A model generated the notes under the pieces. It was not told where the DNA came from and made no database searches. It saw only the letters and a program-made list of their open reading frames with translations. The position numbers and the translations under genes are program-made. From contig CAVPTI010000012.1 of assembly GCA_963708775.1 (NCBI GenBank), positions 372,001 through 436,000 on the forward strand: a stretch of 64,000 nucleotides of DNA. The letters are read 5' to 3'. The DNA comes from JAGVSR01 sp963708775 (GTDB lineage: Bacteria; Pseudomonadota; Alphaproteobacteria; Rhizobiales; Hyphomicrobiaceae). Each line of letters starts with the position of its first letter. The stretch's first letter is position 1. Shown here in pieces: positions 8,410-17,513 of this stretch.

Positions 8410-9339
8410 ATGGTCGATCTGCAAGTTTTGGCGCGCGACGTACATGCGGAGCTCGACGGGGAGACGGACCGGGGGAAGGTTGCCGACTACATTCCGGAAT
8501 TGGCGAAGGTCAGCCCCAACAAGTTCGGCATCGCGATCGCGGGCCTCGATGGCGTCTGCTTCACGGCGGGCGACGCGGATGAGGCGTTCTCAATCCAAAG
8601 CATCTCCAAGGTTTTCGCGCTGGCGCTGGCGCTTGGAAAAGTGGGGGACGCGCTTTGGCGACGTGTGGGGCGGGAGCCGAGCGGTTCGGCATTCAACTCC
8701 ATCATTCAGCTCGAACATGAAAAGGGTATTCCGCGAAATCCGTTCATCAACGCGGGGGCGATCGTCGTCTCAGATATCATCCTTGCGGGGCATCGCCCAC
8801 GCGAGGCGATTGGCGAGATCCTCCGCTTCGTGCGTGTGGCGGCGAACGATGAGACGGTGTCGATCGATCCGGCGGTGGCGCGCTCAGAGCAGGAGCACGG
8901 TTTTCGCAATGCCGCATTGGCGAACTACATGCGCGCCTTCGGCAACATTCAAAACCCGGTGGAGCTCACTCTCGGGGTTTACTTCCATCAATGTGCGATC
9001 GAGATGAGCTGCGTGCAACTCGCGCAGGCCGGGCTGTTTCTGGCGAATGGCGGTCGTGATCCGCGGACCGGAATTTCCGTCGTCTCGCGCGAGCGAGCGC
9101 GGCGCATCAGTGCCTTGATGTTGACCTGCGGGCATTATGACGGATCGGGTGATTTCGCCTTCAAAGTCGGCTTTCCCGGGAAGAGTGGTGTCGGCGGCGG
9201 CATTCTCGCGGTGGTGCCGGGGAAAGCATCGATCGCGGTCTGGTCGCCTGGGCTCAACACTCAGGGCAATTCGCTTCTGGGCACGAAGGCGCTCGAGCGG
9301 ATCGCGCAGCGTACCGGGTGGTCGGTGTTCGGCACGTGA
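8410..9339 (+). CDS. glsA: glutaminase A
   Basis: 309 residues. Serine-type glutaminase hydrolysing L-glutamine to glutamate and ammonia. The beta-lactamase-like catalytic S-x-x-K is S64-I-S-K67 within FSIQSISKVF. Other family blocks are ADYIPELA near the N terminus, GSAFNSIIQLE, NPFINAGAI and the C-terminal GVGGGILAVVPGK. ATG at 8410 is preferred because it matches the usual N terminus; an in-frame GTG lies upstream. The gene stands alone after the tRNA and its repeats. No partner transporter is visible. Confidence 0.93.
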   Translation: MVDLQVLARDVHAELDGETDRGKVADYIPELAKVSPNKFGIAIAGLDGVCFTAGDADEAFSIQSISKVFALALALGKVGDALWRRVGREPSGSAFNSIIQLEHEKGIPRNPFINAGAIVVSDIILAGHRPREAIGEILRFVRVAANDETVSIDPAVARSEQEHGFRNAALANYMRAFGNIQNPVELTLGVYFHQCAIEMSCVQLAQAGLFLANGGRDPRTGISVVSRERARRISALMLTCGHYDGSGDFAFKVGFPGKSGVGGGILAVVPGKASIAVWSPGLNTQGNSLLGTKALERIAQRTGWSVFGT

Positions 9340-9432
9340 TGATCTGCGAAAGATCCAAGAGCAATCGGTTCGCGTTCCATCGTCATCAGTCGAGCAGATC
9401 GATGAGGGGCAATCGCTTCGTGGGGTGTTTAC

Positions 9433-9807
9433 ATGCGCGTCGCATCGGCAACAATTTTGACCGCAGGATTGGTGTTCTCCGGCACGGCCTCGGCTTCTAC
9501 CGACAAGATGACCGGCAGCTGGCAGCGGGGTGATGGGCTGGCAACAGTGAGGATCAATCCGTGCGGCTCCTCCATGTGCGCCGTCAATACTTGGGTTAAG
9601 GACGGGACGAGCGGCGAGAAAGTTGGCGATCGGCTCGTCATGAACGTGAGCCCTCAGGCGGGGGGAAAGTTATCCGGCACCGCATTCGATCCGCAGCGCG
9701 GCCTGACCTACCGCATTGACATCAGCGTGGCCGAACAGCGGATGAAGACGCGCGGATGCGTGCTCGGCGGCGTTCTATGCAAGTCGGTTGGCTGGACCAA
9801 ACAGTAA
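9433..9807 (+). CDS. DUF2147 family secreted protein
   Basis: 124 residues with a signal peptide (MRVASATILTAGLVFSGTASA). The mature part has the DUF2147 pattern: G-x-W near the start, GDGLATVRINPCG, C-AVNTWVKD, then GLTYRIDISV and a C-terminal TRGCVLGG-LCKSVGWT block with paired cysteines. Members are small periplasmic beta-rich proteins of unknown function. It lies 93 bases after glsA and 30 bases before trkH on the same strand; no functional link is evident. Confidence 0.85.
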   Translation: MRVASATILTAGLVFSGTASASTDKMTGSWQRGDGLATVRINPCGSSMCAVNTWVKDGTSGEKVGDRLVMNVSPQAGGKLSGTAFDPQRGLTYRIDISVAEQRMKTRGCVLGGVLCKSVGWTKQ

Positions 9808-9837
9808 GAACGGCCACAGCCGTTATGATGATCGGGC

Positions 9838-11397
9838 GTGGACCGGCTCCGCGGGCTTGACCGCGACCCTGCGAATAATCGAACACTGAGGCCGGACCGG
9901 CGTGGCAGACACCCCGGTCGGGGACCCGCCTATACGCGGGATTTACGCGCGTTGCTACAACTCAGGCCCATCCTATTCTCCATCGGCCTCATGCTGTGCA
10001 CGATTGCGGCGGCGATGCTGTTGCCGGCGCTGGTCGATCTTGCGGATGATCGGGACGGATGGGAGACCTTCGTCGCCTCGTCCGTGGTGACGTTCTTCGC
10101 GGGTGGGCTGCTCGTTCTTTTTGCCTACGACGAGAACCCTCCGCGCATGGGCGTGAAGGAAGGGTTTCTGCTGACGACGTCGGCCTGGATTGTCATCGCA
10201 GCTTTTGCAGCGCTCCCGTTTTTAGGCCATGGGCTGTCCTATACGGACGCCTATTTTGAAACGATGTCGGGGCTGACGACCACCGGATCAACCGTGATCG
10301 CGGGCCTTGATAAGCTGCCGCGTGGAATCCTGCTGTGGCGGGCCTTGCTGTGCGGAATTGGCGGCCTGGGAATCATCGTGATGGCGATCATTATGCTTCC
10401 GTTCCTGCGAGTCGGCGGAATGCAGCTGTTCCAGATGGAAAGTTCGGACAAATCAGAAAAAGTGCTGCCGCGCGCTTTTGAGCTGACGCTGGGGATTGCA
10501 GCGGTGTTCGTGGGGCTCGTGCTGATCTGCGCATTCTTCTACGCTTGGTTCGGCATGACGGGCTTCGATGCGATCTGCCACGCCTTGTCCACCGTCGCGA
10601 CGGGAGGCTTTGCCAACTATGACGCGAGTTTCGCGCACTTCGAAAGTCCTGCGATTCACTGGACAGCAACCGTTTTCATGATGCTTGGAGCCATGCCGTT
10701 CGTCGTGTTCATCAGAACATTACGCGGCGACAAGACCGCTTTATGGAAAGACGTGCAGGTTCGCGCGTTCGTCGGGTTCCTCATTTCGGTCAGCCTCATC
10801 ATGGCGCTGTGGCTGATCTTCACGCGTAACATTTCGTTTCTCGATGCGATGACGCTGTCCTCGTTCAACGTGACATCCATTGTTACGACCACAGGGTTCA
10901 TGAGTGACGATTACACGAGGTGGGGCAACTTCGCGATCGGCGTGTTCTTCCTGCTGACGTTCGTCGGGGGATGCTCGGGTTCGACGGCGGGTGCGATCAA
11001 GATTTACCGGCTGCAAATCGCGCACATGCTGACGCGCAGTCATTTTCTGCATCTCATTAGCCCCAGCCGTGTCGTGACCCTGACATACAATGGTCGGCGC
11101 TTGCCTGCGGATGTCCCGTTCTCCGTGGTGGCTTTTCTCGCGATCTATTTCGCGGTCGTCGGGCTGTTCGCGGTGATCTACGCGGGATTGGGGCTCGATT
11201 TTGTTACATCGCTTTCGGCATCTGCCACGGCGCTTGGTAACGTGGGTCCGGGACTAGGCGACATCATTGGACCAGCTGGTAATTTCGTGCCGCTGCCGGA
11301 TGCAGCGAAATGGGCGCTGTCGTTCCAGATGATGCTGGGACGACTGGAGCTGTTCACGGTTCTCGTGCTTTTCAGACCTGAGTTCTGGCGCTCTTGA
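9838..11397 (+). CDS. trkH: potassium uptake protein TrkH family
   Basis: Up to 519 residues. Membrane subunit of a Trk/Ktr K+ transporter, with about ten membrane helices and four membrane-P-loop-membrane units. A first filter-like loop is visible as TTTGST near residues 147-152, a second as STVATGGF, and a third as TSIVTTTGF, with GGCSGSTAGAIK later. The GTG at 9838 gives an unusual Arg-rich leader; a TTG at 9952 just before QLRPILF would match homologues better, so the start is uncertain. Its 3' end overlaps the convergent monooxygenase by 26 bases. No trkA is in the window. Confidence 0.92.
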   Translation: MDRLRGLDRDPANNRTLRPDRRGRHPGRGPAYTRDLRALLQLRPILFSIGLMLCTIAAAMLLPALVDLADDRDGWETFVASSVVTFFAGGLLVLFAYDENPPRMGVKEGFLLTTSAWIVIAAFAALPFLGHGLSYTDAYFETMSGLTTTGSTVIAGLDKLPRGILLWRALLCGIGGLGIIVMAIIMLPFLRVGGMQLFQMESSDKSEKVLPRAFELTLGIAAVFVGLVLICAFFYAWFGMTGFDAICHALSTVATGGFANYDASFAHFESPAIHWTATVFMMLGAMPFVVFIRTLRGDKTALWKDVQVRAFVGFLISVSLIMALWLIFTRNISFLDAMTLSSFNVTSIVTTTGFMSDDYTRWGNFAIGVFFLLTFVGGCSGSTAGAIKIYRLQIAHMLTRSHFLHLISPSRVVTLTYNGRRLPADVPFSVVAFLAIYFAVVGLFAVIYAGLGLDFVTSLSASATALGNVGPGLGDIIGPAGNFVPLPDAAKWALSFQMMLGRLELFTVLVLFRPEFWRS

Positions 11398-12607
11398 GCG
11401 CATCTTCCACGGTCCAGCCGTAGAGCCAATCGTACTGCCGCATGAAGAGATGGGGTGGTGTCGCGGCGAGCACTGCGTTGCGTGCGCGGCGCATGAGACC
11501 ATCAAGGTGATAGGCGCGGCCGTTCTTCGCCGAAGCTTCCATAACGCGCGTGGTGCGGGGGCGGCGGATGCGTTCGAAGTCGTTGAGGCGCGCCGGCATA
11601 TCTGTCGTTGCAACGGTCCTGAGAAGTTCTGCGAGAACGACGGCATCTTCGAGCGCCATAACCCCGCCCTGGGCAAGGAACGGCAGCGGCGGATGGGCAG
11701 CATCGCCGAGGAGTACGACGCGCTTTTCAATCCAGGGAAATGGCGCCGCGGGAGTGTAGAGCGACCATTGCCGCCATTGCGCGGGTTGTTGCAGGAGTGT
11801 GCGCAGCGCCGGCGGAAAGGATCGCGCGCGGTCTACGACGCGTGCGGGATCGACATGTTGCGACCAGCTTTCGCCGAGGGCCCGGTCGTCGAAGATGGCG
11901 ACAATAGCCAGTTCGCGACCGGCTCGGACCGGATAGTGCACGACGTGCGCGGCAGGTCTCAGCCAGATTGTGGTGTCAGCGGTGGAGATGCCGGGAGGAA
12001 CGGCGTCGCTCGGAATGACGGTGCGGATTGCGCATTTGCCGGTGAATGTCAGTGGTGGAGCACCCATGACGGTCCTGCGCAGGGTGGACCAGATCCCGTC
12101 GGCGCCGATCAACAAGGCGCCTTGCATCGTTTCGCCGCCGGCCAGTTCGACTGTGACGCTCTCAGCGTATGGCTGCGCCGCGATCACGCTTGCACCGTGA
12201 CGGATTGTTACGGCGGGCATTGAGGCGACAGCGGAGCGGAGCGCGTCGTGCAGGTCGGCCCGATGCAGGACGCCATAGGGTGCGCCATGCCGGGAGGCGA
12301 TATCGCGTCCGAGGGGGAACGACGTCAGTTGTTCTCCGGTCAGGCCATCCATGACGCGGATGCTCTCGGGCCACGCGATTTTACCTTCGAGGAACGGTGT
12401 CACCCCAAGCGCCTGGAGAATGCGCATGCCGTTCGGGCCGATCTGAATGCCGGCACCTTCTTCGGAACTTTCAGCTCGCTTTTCGAGCACGGTGACGGAG
12501 CGGCCGGTGCGGGCGAGTGCGAGCGCTGACGCCAGGCCGGCGATGCCGGCGCCTGCAATCAGAATGTCGGATTGTTCGGATGGCCGGTCAGAGGCGCGGT
12601 CTGTCAT
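11372..12607 (-). CDS. FAD-dependent monooxygenase (salicylate/3-hydroxybenzoate hydroxylase-like)
   Basis: 411 residues. Class A flavoprotein aromatic hydroxylase pattern: the dinucleotide motif GAGIAGLASALALARTG at about residues 18-34, an E at the end of the second strand (VLEKR), GADGIWSTLRR near 170, and GDAAHPPLPFLAQGG near 295 that binds FAD ribityl. NAD(P)H is the likely reductant; the substrate is unknown. The zinc-finger gene ends 18 bases upstream on the same strand, so they probably form an operon. The 3' end overlaps trkH. Confidence 0.85.
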   Translation of the reverse strand: MTDRASDRPSEQSDILIAGAGIAGLASALALARTGRSVTVLEKRAESSEEGAGIQIGPNGMRILQALGVTPFLEGKIAWPESIRVMDGLTGEQLTSFPLGRDIASRHGAPYGVLHRADLHDALRSAVASMPAVTIRHGASVIAAQPYAESVTVELAGGETMQGALLIGADGIWSTLRRTVMGAPPLTFTGKCAIRTVIPSDAVPPGISTADTTIWLRPAAHVVHYPVRAGRELAIVAIFDDRALGESWSQHVDPARVVDRARSFPPALRTLLQQPAQWRQWSLYTPAAPFPWIEKRVVLLGDAAHPPLPFLAQGGVMALEDAVVLAELLRTVATTDMPARLNDFERIRRPRTTRVMEASAKNGRAYHLDGLMRRARNAVLAATPPHLFMRQYDWLYGWTVEDALKSARTQV

Positions 12608-12625
12608 CACGCGCGCCGGGTTCGA

Positions 12626-12880
12626 TCAGGCAGCGGTGTCGAGGTGGGCGTCGACGAGGCAGCCCTTGGGATCTGTCTCATGTTCCCCAAGGCGGGCATC
12701 ATAGACAAAGAGGGTCGAGCAGTAGGGGCACAGGATCTGGCCATCCGAGCCCATGTCGAGAAAGACGTGCGGATGATCGAACGGAGGGCGGGCGCCCATG
12801 CAGTTCAGTTCCTTGACGCCAACGAAGATTTTTTCCGCGCCCTGGTCGTTCGCGAGGTGGGGAACGAAGTGTGCGGCCAT
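12626..12880 (-). CDS. CHCC-type zinc-finger domain protein
   Basis: 84 residues. C51 (ELNCMG), H60 (FDHPHVF), C75 and C78 (CPYC) make the C-H-C-C zinc set of the zf-CHCC family, related to the NDUFS6 zinc finger of mitochondrial complex I. The block DHPHVFLDMG-x-ILCPYCSTLFVY is typical of the small alphaproteobacterial members. ATG at complement 12878-12880 is chosen; reading farther upstream gives no homology. It precedes the monooxygenase gene in an apparent two-gene operon. Role unknown, perhaps respiratory-complex assembly. Confidence 0.88.
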   Translation of the reverse strand: MAAHFVPHLANDQGAEKIFVGVKELNCMGARPPFDHPHVFLDMGSDGQILCPYCSTLFVYDARLGEHETDPKGCLVDAHLDTAA

Positions 12881-13027
12881 GGCAGTCTCTCGGCTCGTTG
12901 ATGAATGGGCGTGGGTCGGTTGGGGCACCATAGCGGCTAGCCTGTTGTAATGATAGGGGATGACCCATGGCAGGCCGCCGCATCGGACGGCGGTTCCGAC
13001 AGAGTTCGACAGCAGGAGTGCCGCAGT

Positions 13028-13810
13028 TTGCCGACGTTTCAATCCGATGGCGTGACACTTGCCTATCTCGACCAGAATGACGGTGTCTCGCGCCCGCTCC
13101 CGGTCCTGCTGATCCACGGTTTCGCTTCCAGCATCGAGATGAACTGGGTGGCGACGTCATGGGTGCGGGATCTGGTTGGTGCAGGCTATCGGGTTGTGGC
13201 CATCGACAACCGCGGGCATGGCCAGAGCGAGAAGCTCTATGTGCCCGAGGGGTACAGCCGAGAGATCATGGCGGAGGATGCGCGGCGGCTCCTGGATCAT
13301 CTGGGGATCGGGAAGGCGCACGTGATCGGGTATTCGATGGGCGCGCGCATTGCGGCGACGCTGGCTCTGGCGCATCGGGAGCGGATCGGGCGCCTGGTGC
13401 TCGGCGGGCTTGGCCACAACATGGTGCGCGCAATGGCTGGCACGGGGCCTATTGCGCAGGCGCTGCTGGCGCCGTCGATCGACGACGTCGTCAATCCTAC
13501 GGCGCGGACGTTTCGGGCATTTGCCGATCAAACGAAAAGCGATCTCAAGGCGCTGGCGGTCTGCGTGCGCCAGATCCGAGATCCGGTGCCGCGCGAGGAA
13601 ATCGGTCGGATCTCAGTGCCGACACTCGTCGCCGTTGGAACGAACGATGTCATCGCAGGTCCGGCGCACATTCTGGCCGACCTTATTCCGGGATCAGAGA
13701 CATTCGAAATCGCTGGGCGCGATCACATGAAAGCTGTGGGAGATCGCAGTTTCAAGACGGCGGTGCTGGATTTTCTTGAAAGGGATGCCGGTGGCGCAAC
13801 GCGCACTTGA
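13028..13810 (+). CDS. alpha/beta hydrolase
   Basis: 260 residues. The alpha/beta-hydrolase fold has an oxyanion motif HGFASS at residues 30-35, the NRGHGQS block near 61-67 and nucleophile elbow G101-Y-S103-M-G. The acid is probably in VGTNDVIAG and the catalytic His in GRDHMKAV. TTG at 13028 is chosen as start because a CAGGAG ribosome-binding site sits about nine bases upstream and the protein then begins PTFQSDGVTLAY, as relatives do. It is divergent from the zinc-finger gene. Substrate unknown. Confidence 0.85.
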   Translation: MPTFQSDGVTLAYLDQNDGVSRPLPVLLIHGFASSIEMNWVATSWVRDLVGAGYRVVAIDNRGHGQSEKLYVPEGYSREIMAEDARRLLDHLGIGKAHVIGYSMGARIAATLALAHRERIGRLVLGGLGHNMVRAMAGTGPIAQALLAPSIDDVVNPTARTFRAFADQTKSDLKALAVCVRQIRDPVPREEIGRISVPTLVAVGTNDVIAGPAHILADLIPGSETFEIAGRDHMKAVGDRSFKTAVLDFLERDAGGATRT

Positions 13811-14461
13811 CGATGACCATGCCATGTCTTGATTGAAAAAACCTGGCCGGCTATGCGAGAGGAAGCCGGCCCAGGGAGATTGGAAATTTAGGCCCCAGCT
13901 CCGGCGAGAGAGGGCCTCGCCGTCATCGTTCGGGGGAATCTCGCAATGTCGAGACGGCGGAAAGAGCCAGGGCCTATACGCACCAACGCAACGCTTACAC
14001 ACTTCAACGCACTACCATTCGAGGTTGGCGGATCCGGGCTCATGGGACGGGGGGTAGAGCCTGACTCTCGCTCCTCTTACGCGACACTACACAACACAAC
14101 GCAAACGTGCAGACCGTTGTCTCGTTACGCTTCACACTTAGCCATCGATACGCAACAGGATGGCCGAAAACCGGGACTTTTTGCCTGCTGTCGAGGCGTG
14201 TCTTGCCTGCGACAAGGGGAACGTACGCCTCGTTTTGTCCTGTGTCCGTGACAATTGTACGTTGTCCCCCTAAATTTTGTGGATAACTCATATGGACATC
14301 TTGAGACATTAACGCTGATTTGGAAGCCGCGATTCGATCCGGAAGCGGCCCTAATCCAGACGCCGCATTGGCTCATGGCCGCCTGATCTCGCTGGCAAAT
14401 TCGCTCAGTTCCGATCGACCGTTTACGGCTCGTTAGCCATCGGGGCGTAGTGTCCCATTCC
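13811..14461. other. 650-bp gap without a convincing gene
   Basis: No frame shows recognisable protein features on either strand. The gap holds a minus-strand terminator-like hairpin (13835-13877), a stretch rich in ACACAACGC-type runs (13980-14130), and a perfect DnaA box TGTGGATAA at 14278-14286 in an AT-richer patch that may be the promoter of the extensin-like lipoprotein. Searches by eye for tmRNA, SRP RNA and 6S RNA signatures failed. A minus-strand small RNA ending at the hairpin is possible. Confidence 0.5.
13835..13877 (-). terminator. minus-strand rho-independent terminator-like hairpin
   Basis: On the minus strand CCTGGGCCGGC and GCCGGCCAGG form a ten-pair stem with one bulged base, followed by six T (the AAAAAA at 13836-13841 on the plus strand). 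No minus-strand gene is visible just upstream of it, so it may end an unannotated RNA or limit antisense transcription into the hydrolase. Confidence 0.6.
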
Positions 14462-15133
14462 ATGTCGTTGCGTGGCGTCCTGTTCACCCTAGTTGTTACC
14501 GGTCTGCTCATCCTCACCGGATGCAGCACGGGCGGTCCTGACTTCGTTGCAAAGCACGAACCATGGCGAGAGACGGAAGAAAGCGCCTGTCTCGCGGCCG
14601 GGGCCGTAAGGCAATCGCCCTACCTGCAAACGCGGTCGTCGCTGGGTGGTCCGAGTTATTGCGGTGCGGCACGACCATTCGAGATGTCAGCAGCTGACCA
14701 AGGTCGCGTTTCGCTGCGCCCGCCGGCGCTGCTGCGTTGCCCCATGATTCCGCAAGTCGAGCGCTGGGTCTCACATGTGGTCAAACCTACTTCGGAATAT
14801 TACTTCGGTGTCCCCGTCGTCGAGATGAAGGTGGCGGCGTCCTATGGATGCCGTCCTCGCAACAATCAGTCCGGTGGCAAGCTCTCCGAACATGGATATG
14901 CCAACGCGCTGGATATCTCGTCGTTCACGCTGGCTGACGGCCGCGTCGTGACGGTGAAGGGCGGATGGTGGGGCGAAGAGCGGGAGAGGTTGTTTTTGCG
15001 CGCGGTCCATGAGGGCGCGTGCGGCGAGTTCACGACGGTGCTCGGCCCCAACTCAGACAAGTTTCATGCCGACCATTTTCACGTCGATCTCGCGCGCCAT
15101 GGACGTGATGGCCGGCAGCGGTACTGCAAGTAA
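14462..15133 (+). CDS. extensin-like family lipoprotein
   Basis: 223 residues. The N terminus has a lipobox L18-T-G-C21, so it is probably a lipidated envelope protein. The extensin-like (Extensin_2) domain spans about residues 60-220: CGAARPFEMSA, LRPPALLRCPM, CRPRNNQ, SEHGYANALDIS and H-DHFHVDLARHG. The S-x-H and H-x-H arrangement resembles metal-binding D,D-peptidase-like folds, so a cell-wall peptidase activity is conceivable but unproven. ATG at 14462 is used; a GTG four codons earlier is also in frame. It converges with the WD40 gene seven bases away. Confidence 0.85.
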   Translation: MSLRGVLFTLVVTGLLILTGCSTGGPDFVAKHEPWRETEESACLAAGAVRQSPYLQTRSSLGGPSYCGAARPFEMSAADQGRVSLRPPALLRCPMIPQVERWVSHVVKPTSEYYFGVPVVEMKVAASYGCRPRNNQSGGKLSEHGYANALDISSFTLADGRVVTVKGGWWGEERERLFLRAVHEGACGEFTTVLGPNSDKFHADHFHVDLARHGRDGRQRYCK

Positions 15134-15139
15134 GCCGGA

Positions 15140-16420
15140 TCAATTGGTGACAGGCTTCTGCAGTGGGTTGTCCCAGATGCGGACGAACCCGTCGTCGCCT
15201 GCCGAGGCGATGTGCTGACCATCGGGCGAGAAGGCAAGCGCTGCGATATCGCCGGCATGACTGGGCAACGTGCGCGGTGTGCGGCTCTTCTTGAAATCCC
15301 AGACACGGATTTTGCCGTCGGCGCCGCCGGAAGCAAGCACGTCTCCCGATGGTGCAAAGGCAAGCGCGCTGGCGCGACCGTCGTGGCCCGAAAGTGAGCG
15401 CGTCAGACGACTGGAGCGCGTGGACCAGATGCGAACCTTGCCATCGAGACTGGCGGAGGCAATGTCCTTGCCGCCGGCTGCCAGCGCGACGGCGGTGATG
15501 TAATCGCGGTGACCGCGATAGGTGCGGACGCGGTCTAGCGTCTCGAGATTCCAGATCTTCAGGGTTTTGTCGGCGCTGCCGGAGGCTAGGATGGGCTTCG
15601 AGCCTGACGTACCGAAGGCGAGCGATTGCACGGCGCTGTCGTGTGCATCGAGTACGCCGAATGGGCTGCTCGTGGTCGCTGCATCCCAGACGGCGATCTT
15701 CCAATCATGGCCTGCGGCGGCGAAGCGCTGGGCGCTGCCGAGGAAGGCGACCGACCAGATTTCGGCGTCATTACGTTTGAAGGTGGCGATTTTTTCCGCG
15801 GTCTCCCAATCCCACAGCACGACGTTGCCGTTGGCGTGGCCGGTGAGGAGGCGGTTGCCGGCGACCGCCATTGCGGTGGCCAACCCGTCGTCCATCTCAA
15901 TCGTGCGCTTGAGCGTGGCGGATGACGCGGTCCAGACTTTGACGGTGGCATCTTTCGATGCGGTGATGATCGACGCGCCATCGTCGGAGTAGAAGAGTGC
16001 GGTGACGGGACCGCTGTGACCGGTAAGTTTCGCAATTGGCGTGGCGATGCGGACGGGCTGCGGGTTGATGGAGCCCGTCGTGGTGTTGGAGGTGATCGTG
16101 GCGCTGCGCGTCTCCATTTGCGGCAGACGGTCTTGCAGCGCGACGGCGCCACTGGCGACGCCGATACCGATCAGAAGCTTGAACAGCACGGGTGTCCACG
16201 CCCACGTGGAGGACGCGATGCGCTTCGGCTTGGGTGTGCGATAGATTTTCGGCGGCTGAATTTTTGCAGCGGGTTTTGCGGCCTGCTTTGGTGCGGATTT
16301 CGCTTCCGGTTCGGATTTTCGTTGCAGAACGCGCGGCAGCTTCGGCGGTGCAGAGTCGTCGTCGAGCTTGCGCGTGGCGGCAGCGAGTGCATCAGGCTTT
16401 TTCGCAGGCCGCGTCGGCAA
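15140..16420 (-). CDS. WD40-repeat protein with one membrane helix (probably C-terminal half of the upstream kinase)
   Basis: 426 codons. Residues 1-70 are Lys/Ala/Pro-rich, residues about 74-96 form one membrane helix (VLFKLLIGIGVASGAVAL), and residues 125-420 hold seven WD40 repeats (ITASKDATVKVW, LASGSADKTLKIW, IASASLDGKVRIW, LASGGADGKIRVW and others), a complete beta-propeller probably in the periplasm. The frame has no ATG before the helix and would need a TTG without a good ribosome-binding site. It overlaps the kinase frame by 29 bases in the +1 frame. Removing one A from the run of five (T run at 16398-16402) joins both into one protein of about 800 residues. Confidence 0.85.
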   Translation of the reverse strand: MPTRPAKKPDALAAATRKLDDDSAPPKLPRVLQRKSEPEAKSAPKQAAKPAAKIQPPKIYRTPKPKRIASSTWAWTPVLFKLLIGIGVASGAVALQDRLPQMETRSATITSNTTTGSINPQPVRIATPIAKLTGHSGPVTALFYSDDGASIITASKDATVKVWTASSATLKRTIEMDDGLATAMAVAGNRLLTGHANGNVVLWDWETAEKIATFKRNDAEIWSVAFLGSAQRFAAAGHDWKIAVWDAATTSSPFGVLDAHDSAVQSLAFGTSGSKPILASGSADKTLKIWNLETLDRVRTYRGHRDYITAVALAAGGKDIASASLDGKVRIWSTRSSRLTRSLSGHDGRASALAFAPSGDVLASGGADGKIRVWDFKKSRTPRTLPSHAGDIAALAFSPDGQHIASAGDDGFVRIWDNPLQKPVTN

Positions 16421-17513
16421 CCGCGGCAGGGGGCGCGGTTTTCGGCTTGGCTGGCGATGCGGGTGCGTCGCCGGGCGCGCTTTTCTTGTCCTTCAGGTTC
16501 TCGACGAAATCGAGCAGCGCACCTTGGGGGCCGGGCGCGTCGGGAATGGGTGTTGCGACGGGCTTGGCCTTGGCGACGGCGGGGGCTGGTTTGTCGTCGG
16601 AACTGAGCGTGCGCTGGAGCCAGGAGGCGGGTTTGGGATCCGGGGCCAGAAGATCGCCGCGCCAGGCGGCAATCGTCTGCGGGCGATCTTCGATGCGAAG
16701 GGCCAGCGCCTTGTCGATCGCTTTCAAGAAGCCTGCGCGATAGGCGCCGATCGCAGCTTCGCGCGCGGGGACGAAATCATCCTTGACCATGCGCGAGGGC
16801 GCATCGGGCGGACGCTTTCCGGTGATCGCATGATAGAGCGTGGCGCCGAGGGCGTAGATGTCTGTCCAGGGGCCCTGGCGTTTGCCGGTTTCGGCGTATT
16901 GTTCGTAGGGGCTGTAGCCGGGTTTGACGAGCGCCGAGACGGTTTTTGAATGAGCTGCGATCTCGCCGCGTGCGGAGCCGAAGTCGATGAGGACGGGCGC
17001 GCCATCCTTGCGGATCATGATGTTGTCGGGCGCGATGTCGCGATGCAGAAAGTCTGCCTTATGGATCTCCTCGAGCGCGAGCAGGAGAGGGCCGATAATT
17101 TTATCGAGTTCCTTTTGGCGCGGGGCGCGGCCGAGGCTTTTCAGCCAGCCTTTCAGGTTCTGGCCCTCTTCGAAGTGGAGCACCATGTAGGCGGTCTGGT
17201 TGGCGCGGAAATAGCGATACACGCGCACAATGTTGGGGTGATTGAAACGCGCGAGTGTCTGGGCTTCGTCAATGAAGCGGTCGAGACCCCACGTGTAATC
17301 ACCGGCGCAATTTTCCGAGCGTGGCACGGCTTCCAGGGCTGCGCCGCGCACAGCGAAGTCGGCGGGGAAATACTCCTTGATGGTGACGGCGCGGCCGAGC
17401 GCCAGTTCATCGGCGAGATAGGTGATGCCGAACCCGCCCGCGCCAAGGACGCGCGTAATGCGAAAATCGCCGACGAGCTCCGTTCCGCTCTTGAGGGCTA
17501 TAAGGTGGGTCAT
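16392..17513 (-). CDS. Hanks-type serine/threonine protein kinase
   Basis: 373 codons. A full eukaryote-like kinase domain covers residues 18-285: glycine loop GAGGFG (24-29), ATP-anchoring K46 in VTIKEYF, catalytic loop H157-R-D159-x4-N164, and D177-F-G179. The IKEYFP and GPWTDIYALGATLYH blocks mark the bacterial subfamily common in PpkA-like and WD40-linked kinases. A Pro/Lys-rich tail follows. No membrane helix is in this frame, but fusion to the downstream WD40 frame would provide one. It is divergent from the FHA and PP2C genes, forming a writer-reader-eraser set for phospho-Ser/Thr. Confidence 0.93.
   Translation of the reverse strand: MTHLIALKSGTELVGDFRITRVLGAGGFGITYLADELALGRAVTIKEYFPADFAVRGAALEAVPRSENCAGDYTWGLDRFIDEAQTLARFNHPNIVRVYRYFRANQTAYMVLHFEEGQNLKGWLKSLGRAPRQKELDKIIGPLLLALEEIHKADFLHRDIAPDNIMIRKDGAPVLIDFGSARGEIAAHSKTVSALVKPGYSPYEQYAETGKRQGPWTDIYALGATLYHAITGKRPPDAPSRMVKDDFVPAREAAIGAYRAGFLKAIDKALALRIEDRPQTIAAWRGDLLAPDPKPASWLQRTLSSDDKPAPAVAKAKPVATPIPDAPGPQGALLDFVENLKDKKSAPGDAPASPAKPKTAPPAAVADAACEKA

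Noticed and set aside
13834..14461. tmRNA, SRP RNA or 6S RNA
   Set aside because: No ANDN-type tag, no GGTCAGG-CCGGAAGG signature and no clear 6S fold were found on either strand.
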